Origin: a bacterium
GTDB taxonomy: Bacteria; Bacteroidota; Bacteroidia; Cytophagales; Thermonemataceae
NCBI GenBank assembly: GCA_025362415.1
Contig: JANYGM010000001.1
Coordinates: 1 to 5,323 of the forward strand
DNA length: 5,323 bases
Reading direction: 5' to 3'
The position numbers were made by a program, and so were the translations under genes. Numbering within the stretch: the stretch's first letter is position 1; each line of letters begins with the position of its first letter. Below, piece after piece: positions 1 to 5,102 of this stretch. Below the pieces are notes generated by a model. That model was not told the origin of the DNA. It was given only the letters and a program-made list of their open reading frames with translations, and did not search any database.

Positions 1-114
1 ACCCTTGCGGTTGCCCAAAATGCGAAAGCAACACGACAATCAGAACGCAAAATCATCTACAAAAACAAATTTAAAGCCTATTCAAAGAGGGCAGCTGCAA
101 GGGCAGCCCCTACA
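1..114. repeat. REP/MITE-like inverted repeat element, left end cut by window edge
   Basis: The left arm CCCTTGCGGTTGCCC (2-16) and the right arm GGGCAGCTGCAAGGG (89-103) are inverted copies matching at 13 of 15 positions. The right arm continues into CAGCCCCTACA (104-114). Within 89-109 there is also a small hairpin: GGGCAGC (89-95) pairs with GCAGCCC (103-109) with one A-A mismatch. The general form, a G/C-rich hairpin around a GCAA-like loop followed by CCCCTAC, resembles short interspersed palindromes common in Bacteroidota, cyanobacteria and other phyla, some of which are mobilised by REP-associated Y1 transposases. No transposase is visible here. Short open frames across 1-223 look accidental because they are made of the palindrome itself. 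The outer left end lies outside the window. Confidence 0.55.
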
Positions 115-180
115 AATACAAAATCCCTACAAGATAAGCGTGGAACGTGGGGAAACGGACAAGCAATGTATAGTAGTATG

Positions 181-200
181 TTCACAATTCATAATTATTA
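181..200. repeat. Short 7-bp-period AATT track (copy 1)
   Basis: AATT blocks at 186-189 and 193-196 are spaced exactly 7 bp apart, in the context TTCACAATTCATAATTATTA. It resembles the longer track before the prenyltransferase gene, which also contains TTCACAATT and ends in TAATTATTA. This copy is short and would not stand out without the other two. Confidence 0.4.
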
Positions 201-218
201 GAGTTTGTGAAAGTTTTT

Positions 219-249
219 TTTGATTTTCCAGTAAAAAACATTTTATTTG
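219..249 (+). promoter_or_regulatory. Weak candidate Bacteroidota-type promoter for the small ORF at 296
   Basis: TTTG at 219-222 is followed after 19 bp by TTTATTTG at 242-249. This fits the Bacteroidota -33 TTTG / -7 TAnnTTTG pattern except that the conserved A of the -7 box is a T. It lies about 47 bp before the start codon. The mismatch falls at an important position, so this is only a candidate. Confidence 0.3.
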
Positions 250-295
250 TGAAAAGGTTTGAATTTAATTGTTTTACCCAAAAAATTATATAAAA

Positions 296-421
296 ATGAT
301 AGATTTAAGAATGACAGAAACAATGGCATATATCTTCTTTGCCTTACTATTAGGAGCATCTTTCGTGACGGGTATGTGGCTAAAAGCAAAACAGCCGCCA
401 CACGAAAAAAACGCTAAATAA
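296..421 (+). CDS. Small single-pass membrane protein, unknown function (41 aa)
   Basis: This ORF begins MIDLRMTETMAYIFFALLLG and ends in a basic, proline-containing tail (WLKAKQPPHEKNAK). Residues about 10-28 form one hydrophobic segment; the following WLKAK suggests the C-terminus faces the cytoplasm. It is noticeably richer in G and C than the AT-rich DNA on either side, as expected for a real coding region. The start has an A-rich leader and no Shine-Dalgarno sequence, as elsewhere in this window; M6 (311) or M10 (323) are alternative starts. The size and layout recall accessory subunits of membrane complexes, such as small cytochrome oxidase subunits, but no family motif such as that of CydX or CcoQ is present, so no function is assigned. 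A chance ORF cannot be excluded. Confidence 0.45.
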   Translation: MIDLRMTETMAYIFFALLLGASFVTGMWLKAKQPPHEKNAK

Positions 422-448
422 GTTTCAATATAACTATTTTATTTTGTC

Positions 449-527
449 CGCAGGGTATAAAACCCTGCGTTACTGATTTAGAACATTTTATGTTTATTAT
501 CAATAGCGCAGGGTTTTATACCCTGCG
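449..527. repeat. Pair of inverted CGCAGGG/CCCTGCG palindromes
   Basis: Two 21-nt near-palindromes lie 37 bp apart. The first (449-469) has arms CGCAGGG and CCCTGCG around TATAAAA; the second (507-527) has the same arms around TTTTATA. The second is the exact reverse complement of the first, so the pair can form either two small hairpins or one long 21-bp stem with a 37-nt loop. Arms of the second extend one more base pair (506 and 528). There is no clear T-tract after either hairpin, so neither looks like a standard terminator, although they could protect or end the transcript of the small upstream ORF. The arrangement is like a pair of REP units in opposite orientation. Confidence 0.75.
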
Positions 528-547
528 CATATTTATTGCATAATATA

Positions 548-578
548 TTGATTATCAATTGCTTACTTAATAAATTTT
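548..578 (+). promoter_or_regulatory. Candidate promoter for the UbiA-family gene
   Basis: TTG at 548-550 and TAAATTTT at 571-578 are separated by 20 bp. They match the Bacteroidota TTG / TAnnTTTG pattern except for the last base of the -7 box. The start codon at 628 is about 50 bp downstream, and the AATT track would be in the 5' leader. In DNA this rich in A and T such a match can arise by chance. Confidence 0.3.
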
Positions 579-591
579 CTGTGTTTTTCAT

Positions 592-624
592 TTCTAATTC
601 ACAATTTCTAATTCCTAATTATTA
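592..624. repeat. 7-bp-period AATT track (copy 2), upstream of the prenyltransferase
   Basis: Four AATT blocks start at 596, 603, 610 and 617, an exact 7-bp period, with C/T-rich linkers (CTAATTC, ACAATTT, CTAATTC, CTAATTA). The track ends immediately before the A-run and start codon of the prenyltransferase gene, so it would lie in its 5' leader. Confidence 0.6.
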
Positions 625-627
625 AAA

Positions 628-1557
628 ATGATTTTCTCAAAAAGCACTTTATTACACCTACGCATACCATTTTCAATTTTTTTGATGCCTATTTTTCTGT
701 TTGCGCTTAGCCAATCAGAACCACTTCAATACCAAATAGTTGAAGATTATTATTTTAATATCATTATTGTATTTATTAGTATCCATTTGTTTTTATATCC
801 TGCTAGCAATGGTTATAATAGCTATTTTGACAAAGATGAAGACAGTATTGGCGGTTTGGAGAAGCCACCAAAAGTAGAAAAAGACCTATATTATGCTGCT
901 TTATTGTTTGATTTGGTTGCTATTTTGCTTGGTTTGCTGGTTTCTGTTGATTTTGCGGTGATGCTTTTTATTTACGGGCTGATTTCTAAGGCATATAGCC
1001 ACCCACTTATACGCTTAAAACAATATCCTATCATAAGTTTGCTTACTGTGGGCTTTTTTCAGGGCTTTTTTGTGTATTTGATGAGTTTTATAGCTCTTAA
1101 CGACTTTGGTTTATATAAATTATTTCTAAGTGTTACAGAACTACATAAAGTTTATATAGAAGTTTTATCATTTAGGTTATTTATTCCTGCTTTTTTGGCT
1201 ATGTTATTGCTTTTTGGCTCATATCCAATGACACAAATATATCAGCACCAAGAAGATAGCAGACGTGGCGACAAAACTATTAGCTTACTTTTGGGCATAA
1301 AAGGTACATTTTATTTTGTAGGAATTATGTTTTTTATTGCTAATTTGGGCTTTTTAGGCTATTTTTATTACTTAAAAGATTTTTCTTCTTTGATTATTTT
1401 TGAAGTGTGTTTACTTCCTATTTTGGGTTACTTTACTTATTGGTTTATGCTTGTAAGAAAAGATGAAAAAAATGCTGATTTTCAGCATACAATGCGCCTA
1501 AATGTGCTTTCGTCTGTGTGTATGAGCGTAGCATTTTTATTGATGAAATTTATTTAA
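628..1557 (+). CDS. UbiA-family integral membrane prenyltransferase
   Basis: A 309-residue, strongly hydrophobic protein with about eight to nine predicted membrane helices, the usual size for UbiA-family enzymes, which transfer a polyprenyl group from its diphosphate to an acceptor at the membrane. The first Mg-diphosphate motif is clear: N64-xxx-D68-xxx-D72 in NGYNSYFDKDED. The cytoplasmic loop motif YSHPLIRLKQYP (123-134) matches the family's Y-x-P-x-R-L-K signature. The second aspartate-rich motif is altered: QHQEDSRRGDKT (206-217) keeps E209, D210, G214 and T217, but has Q206 where the classic DxxxD motif starts. This resembles a Bacteroidota subfamily with QIYQHxED in this place (from memory). 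The acceptor is not evident; MenA, UbiA and haem O synthase motifs do not match closely, and no pathway genes are adjacent. The start at 628 follows an A-rich leader and begins just before the first membrane helix. The gene is followed by its own terminator. Confidence 0.88.
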   Translation: MIFSKSTLLHLRIPFSIFLMPIFLFALSQSEPLQYQIVEDYYFNIIIVFISIHLFLYPASNGYNSYFDKDEDSIGGLEKPPKVEKDLYYAALLFDLVAILLGLLVSVDFAVMLFIYGLISKAYSHPLIRLKQYPIISLLTVGFFQGFFVYLMSFIALNDFGLYKLFLSVTELHKVYIEVLSFRLFIPAFLAMLLLFGSYPMTQIYQHQEDSRRGDKTISLLLGIKGTFYFVGIMFFIANLGFLGYFYYLKDFSSLIIFEVCLLPILGYFTYWFMLVRKDEKNADFQHTMRLNVLSSVCMSVAFLLMKFI

Positions 1558-1561
1558 GTTC

Positions 1562-1586
1562 AATTACAAATTACGAATTATCAATT
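1562..1586. repeat. 7-bp-period AATT track (copy 3), downstream of the prenyltransferase
   Basis: Four AATT blocks start at 1562, 1569, 1576 and 1583, again with an exact 7-bp period, with linkers ACA, ACG and ATC. The track begins just after the prenyltransferase stop codon. Together with the track at 592-624 it brackets that gene. Confidence 0.6.
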
Positions 1587-1594
1587 ACATTACT

Positions 1595-1632
1595 AAAAGC
1601 AAGTTCATTTTTGAACTTGCTTTTGCTTTTTT
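1595..1632 (+). terminator. Rho-independent terminator after the prenyltransferase gene
   Basis: A perfect 13-bp stem, AAAAGCAAGTTCA (1595-1607) with TGAACTTGCTTTT (1612-1624), closes a TTTT loop and runs into GCTTTTTT (1625-1632). It separates the prenyltransferase from the helicase gene, so the two are unlikely to be cotranscribed. Confidence 0.85.
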
Positions 1633-1656
1633 AATGCTTTTACCGTTATTTTTTTG

Positions 1657-1664
1657 TACTTTTG
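1657..1664 (+). promoter_or_regulatory. -7 box (TACTTTTG) for the helicase gene
   Basis: TACTTTTG matches the Bacteroidota -7 consensus TAnnTTTG exactly, and its context TTTGTACTTTTGCA is typical of the phylum. No good TTG is found 17-23 bp upstream. Transcription from here would begin only a few bases before the ATG at 1679 and after the ATG at 1634, which favours the 1679 start. Confidence 0.55.
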
Positions 1665-1678
1665 CAAAAAATATTTTT

Positions 1679-3001
1679 ATGACAAACTTCTTAGATTTTA
1701 AGTTCAATAAGCAAATTCTTAGCGCAATAGAGGATTTGGGCTACCAAACACCCACAGAAATACAGCAAAAAGCTATTCCACTCGCAATGGCAGGACACGA
1801 CCTTTTTGGTATTGCACAAACTGGCACAGGCAAAACCGCCGCTTATATGCTCCCTATTTTGATGAAAACAAAGTTTGCACAAGGCGTAAACCCTCGTGCG
1901 CTTATCCTTGCGCCTACACGTGAGCTGGCTATACAGATAGGAGAAGCTATTACAGAACTAACCAAATATACAGATTTGCGCCATACGGTCATTTATGGTG
2001 GTAGTGCTATCAAATTTCAGATAGAAGATATTAGGAAAGGGATTGATATTTTGGTTGCCACACCAGGGCGACTAATGGATATTTATTTTAGAGAAGAGTT
2101 GATACTCAAAGACTTAAAAACACTTGTCTTAGATGAAGCAGACCGTATGATGGATATGGGATTTATGCCACAAATCAGAAATTTGCTGGAAATTATCCCC
2201 AAAAAACGCCAAAATATGCTGTTCTCTGCCACTATGCCCGAGAGAATAATCAAACTTTCAGAAGAGTTTTTGGAGTTTCCTATGCACGTAGAGGCAAGCC
2301 CGCAGGCAACCACCGCCCAAACAATAGCACAAATCATTTATGAAGTGCCAAATGCTCGTACCAAAATATCCCTTTTGGAGCATCTACTGCAAGATGAGGC
2401 GGTTTTTACGAAAGTAATAGTTTTTACACGCACCAAAACAAGTGCTAATAATGTTTTTAAATACATTAGTCGCAAAATAGGTGAGGATAAGGTAAGAGTA
2501 ATTCACGCTAATAAAGACCAAAATGCTCGTATCAATGCAATGGACGCATTTAGAAACGAAAATATACCTGTTTTGATAGCTACTGACGTTGTGGCACGTG
2601 GCATTGATGTCAGTATGGTGAGCCACGTTATCAACTTAGATGTACCTGTCATATATGAGGAATATGTGCATAGAATTGGGCGTACAGGACGTGCAGGAAA
2701 TGCAGGACTTGCCATTACGTTTGTCAATGAAGCAGAAGTTTATCATATTCAAAAAATAGAAAAAATCATTAAAATGACCATTCCAAGACAGAAAATGCCT
2801 GCGGAAACCATTCTTTTTGAAACTGAATTTGAGGAAAAACAAACTATGCTGATGGAAATTGATAGGCAACATAAGAAAGAAGACCCTACTTTTCAAGGAG
2901 CTTTCCACGAAAAAAAGAATGTGATTGTTGCTAAAAAACGTATCAAAGCACCTCTCAAAAACTCAAAGAAATTTAAACAGACAACAAAAAGGAAAAAATA
3001 A
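1679..3001 (+). CDS. rhlE: DEAD-box ATP-dependent RNA helicase, RhlE-type
   Basis: From the start at 1679 the protein has 440 residues and begins MTNFLDFKFN, as RhlE-like helicases do. A longer frame from 1634 would start within the upstream terminator's T-tract and before the -7 box, so it is not preferred. All helicase motifs are intact: Q-motif GYQTPTEIQ (21-29, Q29), Walker A AQTGTGKT (46-53, K52), PTRELA (79-84), GG (108-109), TPGR (128-131), DEAD (152-155), SAT (183-185), VIVFTRTK (246-253), ATDVVARGID (301-310) and HRIGRTGR (331-338). HANKDQNARINAMDAF (276-291) is the RhlE-like form of the region before motif V. The C-terminal tail (from about 395) is lysine-rich and likely unstructured, with AFHEKK (408-413), a motif I recall from Bacteroidota helicases of this type, then a basic end suited to RNA binding. 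Members unwind or remodel RNA in ribosome assembly and mRNA decay in the cytoplasm. The specific RNA target is unknown, and the symbol is by family resemblance. Confidence 0.93.
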   Translation: MTNFLDFKFNKQILSAIEDLGYQTPTEIQQKAIPLAMAGHDLFGIAQTGTGKTAAYMLPILMKTKFAQGVNPRALILAPTRELAIQIGEAITELTKYTDLRHTVIYGGSAIKFQIEDIRKGIDILVATPGRLMDIYFREELILKDLKTLVLDEADRMMDMGFMPQIRNLLEIIPKKRQNMLFSATMPERIIKLSEEFLEFPMHVEASPQATTAQTIAQIIYEVPNARTKISLLEHLLQDEAVFTKVIVFTRTKTSANNVFKYISRKIGEDKVRVIHANKDQNARINAMDAFRNENIPVLIATDVVARGIDVSMVSHVINLDVPVIYEEYVHRIGRTGRAGNAGLAITFVNEAEVYHIQKIEKIIKMTIPRQKMPAETILFETEFEEKQTMLMEIDRQHKKEDPTFQGAFHEKKNVIVAKKRIKAPLKNSKKFKQTTKRKK

Positions 3002-3018
3002 AAAGGCTTACAGCCTTT
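3002..3018 (+). terminator. Small hairpin directly after the helicase stop codon
   Basis: AAAGGCT (3002-3008) pairs with AGCCTTT (3012-3018) around a TAC loop, beginning one base after the stop codon. There is only a short T-run in the stem itself, so it may act as a transcript-end or pause structure together with the larger hairpin that follows. Confidence 0.45.
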
Positions 3019-3023
3019 ATACA

Positions 3024-3060
3024 AAAGAAATCTTCACTTTAAGTGAAGACTTCTTTATTT
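3024..3060 (+). terminator. Terminator hairpin after the helicase gene (copy 1 of a repeated terminator)
   Basis: AAAGAAATCTTCAC (3024-3037) pairs with GTGAAGACTTCTTT (3043-3056) with one mismatch (A3030-C3050) around a TTTAA centre, followed by ATTT. It nearly repeats the terminator at 3706-3737: ACAAAAGAA and AAGTGAAGACTTCTTT are identical in both. It probably ends the helicase transcript. Confidence 0.7.
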
Positions 3061-3148
3061 TAAAAATACCAAGCAAAATAACATTTGAGAGCAATTTTTT
3101 TTCAATGGATATTGCACGAAAGGAAAATTTTATAGCAAATTAAAATAT

Positions 3149-3179
3149 TTTGTGTTATAAAACATTTTATGTAAATTTG
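3149..3179 (+). promoter_or_regulatory. Bacteroidota-type promoter for the coiled-coil protein gene
   Basis: TTTG (3149-3152), a 19-bp spacer and TAAATTTG (3172-3179) give a full match to the Bacteroidota housekeeping promoter consensus TTTG-N19-TAnnTTTG. Transcription should begin about 7 bases after the -7 box, giving a short A-rich leader before the ATG at 3201. This is the best promoter in the window. Confidence 0.75.
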
Positions 3180-3200
3180 CGTAGTTCAAAATAAACGAAA

Positions 3201-3692
3201 ATGAAAAAAATCCTTATTATACTCTTCTTACTTATTCCGTTTGGTATTTACGCTCAAACAGATAGAGATTTATTGTTGGAAATTGCTAAACAACAAGCAA
3301 AGCAAGGAGAACAAATAGCAGAGCTTACAAAACAAATGGCAGAAACCAATAAGCAAATGGCAGAAACTAACAAGCAAGTTGCAGAAACTAACAAGCAAGT
3401 TGCAGTTAATAGTACAGACATCAAAGCCTTAGATAAGCGTTTTGATATTTTGCTATATTTTCTCATTGGAGGAAGTGGGACACTTTTTGTGGGTATTTTT
3501 GGACTTATTGGCGTGATTGTTTGGGATAGGAGAGCAGCCAACGCACCACTAGAAGCCACAACAAAAGACCTCAAAAAAGAAATTGATTTGCTCAAAGAAC
3601 AAGAGCTAAAACATCAAGAAAAAGAACAGAAAACAGATACACTTTTAAAGAAAATACTTGAAAAATTCCCTGATTTAGCAGGATTAGCCTAA
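3201..3692 (+). CDS. Secreted/membrane-anchored coiled-coil protein with heptad repeats, unknown function
   Basis: A 163-residue protein of unrecognised function. Residues 1-18 form a signal peptide (MKK, hydrophobic core, IYA before Q19) with a good signal peptidase I site. Residues about 20-80 are a polar coiled coil holding four heptads at 44-71: KQMAETN twice, KQVAETN, KQVAVNS. They are encoded by four 21-bp units (3330-3413). A hydrophobic membrane segment (about 83-108) ends in WDRRAANAPLE. Residues 118-155 form a second, charged coiled coil rich in K, E and Q. If the signal peptide is cleaved, the first coil is periplasmic and the positively charged WDRR side puts the second coil in the cytoplasm. 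The short membrane segment followed by VxWDRR recalls uncharacterised small proteins in Bacteroidota and cyanobacteria, from memory only. It has its own promoter and a strong terminator, so it is a single-gene unit. Coiled coils suggest oligomerisation or a scaffold; no catalytic motif is present. Confidence 0.85.
   Translation: MKKILIILFLLIPFGIYAQTDRDLLLEIAKQQAKQGEQIAELTKQMAETNKQMAETNKQVAETNKQVAVNSTDIKALDKRFDILLYFLIGGSGTLFVGIFGLIGVIVWDRRAANAPLEATTKDLKKEIDLLKEQELKHQEKEQKTDTLLKKILEKFPDLAGLA
3330..3413 (+). repeat. Four 21-bp in-frame repeats coding coiled-coil heptads
   Basis: Units start at 3330, 3351, 3372 and 3393 and translate as KQMAETN, KQMAETN, KQVAETN and KQVAVNS. The middle units are nearly identical at DNA level (AAGCAARTKGCAGAAACTAA), so recent duplication or slippage is likely and copy number may vary between strains. 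The last unit has diverged. Confidence 0.8.
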
Positions 3693-3705
3693 CAAAAACC
3701 CACAC

Positions 3706-3737
3706 AAAAGAAGTCTTCAAGTGAAGACTTCTTTTTT
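3706..3737 (+). terminator. Strong terminator after the coiled-coil gene (copy 2 of a repeated terminator)
   Basis: AAAAGAAGTCTTC (3706-3718) pairs perfectly with GAAGACTTCTTTT (3723-3735) around AAGT, followed by a continued T-run. It is an almost exact copy of the terminator after the helicase, with 5 fewer bases in the centre. It lies between convergent genes; on the minus strand its T-run is short (TTTTGTG), so it may act in both directions but is best on the plus strand. Confidence 0.85.
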
Positions 3738-3803
3738 TACCTAAATTAAAATTTAAGTTTACTTCGTAGAAATCATAGGGAAAGAGATTTTTTTGTTTAT
3801 TTC

Positions 3804-5027
3804 TTACAAATGTTCTCTTAATTCTGTTTCTGATGCTTTGCGTGCAGGGAAATAAGCCATTCCTAGCGTTACCAAAAGGATAGCAACACCCACAAATACA
3901 AAATCTAGCACTTCCATTTTGATAGGATATGCCTCTATCATTGACGACACCATACCCATAGACACCATACCAAATTGTTGTTGTGCAAAACAAATTCCGC
4001 CACCCAACACCAGCCCCAAAACTGCCCCAGAAAGTGCTATCAATGCACCCACACGCAGAAAAATTTGTTTTATTTGAGATTTTTCTATTCCCATTGTAAG
4101 CAAAAGTGCTACATCTGTACGTTTATCAATAGCAAGCATTGTCAAAACAAAAGAAATATTCATACTCGCCACTGCCAATATTATTACAAATGCCAAATAT
4201 GCAAACAATTTTTCTATTTTGATAGCTCTAAGTACGTTTTGTTGTTGTTCTTCTCTTGTTTGTACCACAAAATCACCTCCCAATTCTCGTTCTAAGGCTC
4301 GTTGCACCTCTAAAATACCCAAAACATCATTTGTTTTGATTTCTAAGGCGGTTCTTTCTGTAGTATATTCCATTAGTTCTTGCGCAAAAGTAAGTGGCAC
4401 AATCATATATTTACTGTCGTGGTCAAATTCTATTTCATAAATCCCTCCTAATTGAATATTTTTTTTATTGATGTCGCTTTCAGAAAGTGTAATTTTTTTC
4501 TTTCTTTCAGGATACCAAATCTCAATAGGTTGCACGCTATTAGGGTTTATGGACAAAATCCCTGCTACTCCACGCCCAAGCATTGCACGAGGATAACCCT
4601 CTCTATTAAGGTCAAATTCTCCACGCAAAACAGTCAAAGCTATTTCACTTTGAGAAGAAAAATTATCAGAAACCCCTTTTATTTTGCCTATCATTTGTGC
4701 CTCTCCATACCTAAAAACCGCATCATCTTCCAAAACATCTGAAATAATAGCTATGTTTTTGATATTTTTTAGCTTTTTTTCTAATGTTTCATCATAAATA
4801 AAAGTTTTACCAAGTTTTGGAGTAATTTTTAGCTCTGGATTAAAAGAATTGTATTGCTTTTTAATAAAATTTTCTAGTCCGTTGAACACAGATAAAATAA
4901 TAATGAGTGCCGCAGTAACCACTGCCACCGCCACAACAGATATAATAGAAATAATATTGATAATTTTTTTCTCTTTTGTAGAAAAAACATATCTCTTAGC
5001 AATAAAATTGACTGTATTGAAAGACAT
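3804..5027 (-). CDS. LolC/LolE-family ABC transporter permease (FtsX-like)
   Basis: A 407-residue inner-membrane protein of the usual family length. It begins MSFNTVNFIAKRYVFSTKEK, then INIISIISVVAVAVVTAALI with SVFNGLE (46-52), the N-terminal pattern typical of Bacteroidota LolC/E-type permeases (FIAKRY...INIIS...LSVFNG). Membrane helices are at about 24-48, 272-298, 323-347 and 372-394, with a large periplasmic domain (about 50-270) between the first two, the MacB/FtsX permease layout. The FtsX-domain core shows DKRTDVALLLTMGIEKSQIK (301-320) and FPARKA (393-398). With an ATPase such as LolD, this family extracts lipoproteins from the inner membrane for transfer to LolA. No LolD gene is in the window. 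LolC and LolE cannot be told apart here, since Bacteroidota often have one such gene type, so no symbol is given. The ATG at 5027 is chosen because homologues start just before FIAKRY, although the frame stays open upstream through a repeat array. It converges on the coiled-coil gene. Confidence 0.9.
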   Translation of the reverse strand: MSFNTVNFIAKRYVFSTKEKKIINIISIISVVAVAVVTAALIIILSVFNGLENFIKKQYNSFNPELKITPKLGKTFIYDETLEKKLKNIKNIAIISDVLEDDAVFRYGEAQMIGKIKGVSDNFSSQSEIALTVLRGEFDLNREGYPRAMLGRGVAGILSINPNSVQPIEIWYPERKKKITLSESDINKKNIQLGGIYEIEFDHDSKYMIVPLTFAQELMEYTTERTALEIKTNDVLGILEVQRALERELGGDFVVQTREEQQQNVLRAIKIEKLFAYLAFVIILAVASMNISFVLTMLAIDKRTDVALLLTMGIEKSQIKQIFLRVGALIALSGAVLGLVLGGGICFAQQQFGMVSMGMVSSMIEAYPIKMEVLDFVFVGVAILLVTLGMAYFPARKASETELREHL

Positions 5028-5039
5028 TTTTTTTAAATT

Positions 5040-5102
5040 AAATAGTGAAAAATAAAAGTGTTTGCCAAAATAACGAGAGTGTTTACTAAAATAAGGAGAG
5101 TG
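5040..5102. repeat. Degenerate 21-bp units joining the tandem array to the permease gene
   Basis: Three 21-bp segments continue the array phase towards the permease start: 5082-5102 and 5061-5081 match each other at most positions (TTTRCY, AAAATAA, then GAGAGTG), share the TTTRCY opening with the array proper but have a different core. The segment 5040-5060 keeps only the AAAATA and GTG part. They look like an older variant of the unit. Confidence 0.55.

Noticed and set aside
5..223. 72-residue open frame at the left end
   Set aside because: It runs through the REP-like palindrome, has no recognisable domain or leader, and ends in AT-rich DNA. All plus-strand frames here are partly open because the element lacks stops. 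A frame ending at 74 reads PCGCPKC, but those cysteines come from the palindrome bases.
2925..3143. 72-residue open frame overlapping the helicase 3' end
   Set aside because: It starts inside the lysine-rich tail coding region in another frame, crosses both hairpins, and has a composition typical of AT-rich non-coding DNA.
3330..3413. Common origin of the 21-bp coding heptads and the 21-bp intergenic array
   Set aside because: Both have a 21-bp period, but apart from a short CAGA..CTAA resemblance the unit sequences differ. The coding period is explained by the coiled-coil heptad.
3736..3803. Separate terminator for the permease on the minus strand
   Set aside because: No stem with a following T-run was found between the permease stop and the shared hairpin. 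Only AT-rich sequence is present; the hairpin at 3706-3735 may serve weakly in this direction.
3592..3993. Minus-strand open frame across the 3' ends of the convergent genes
   Set aside because: It overlaps the permease in another frame, crosses the terminator, and encodes no recognisable protein. It is a shadow of the real genes.
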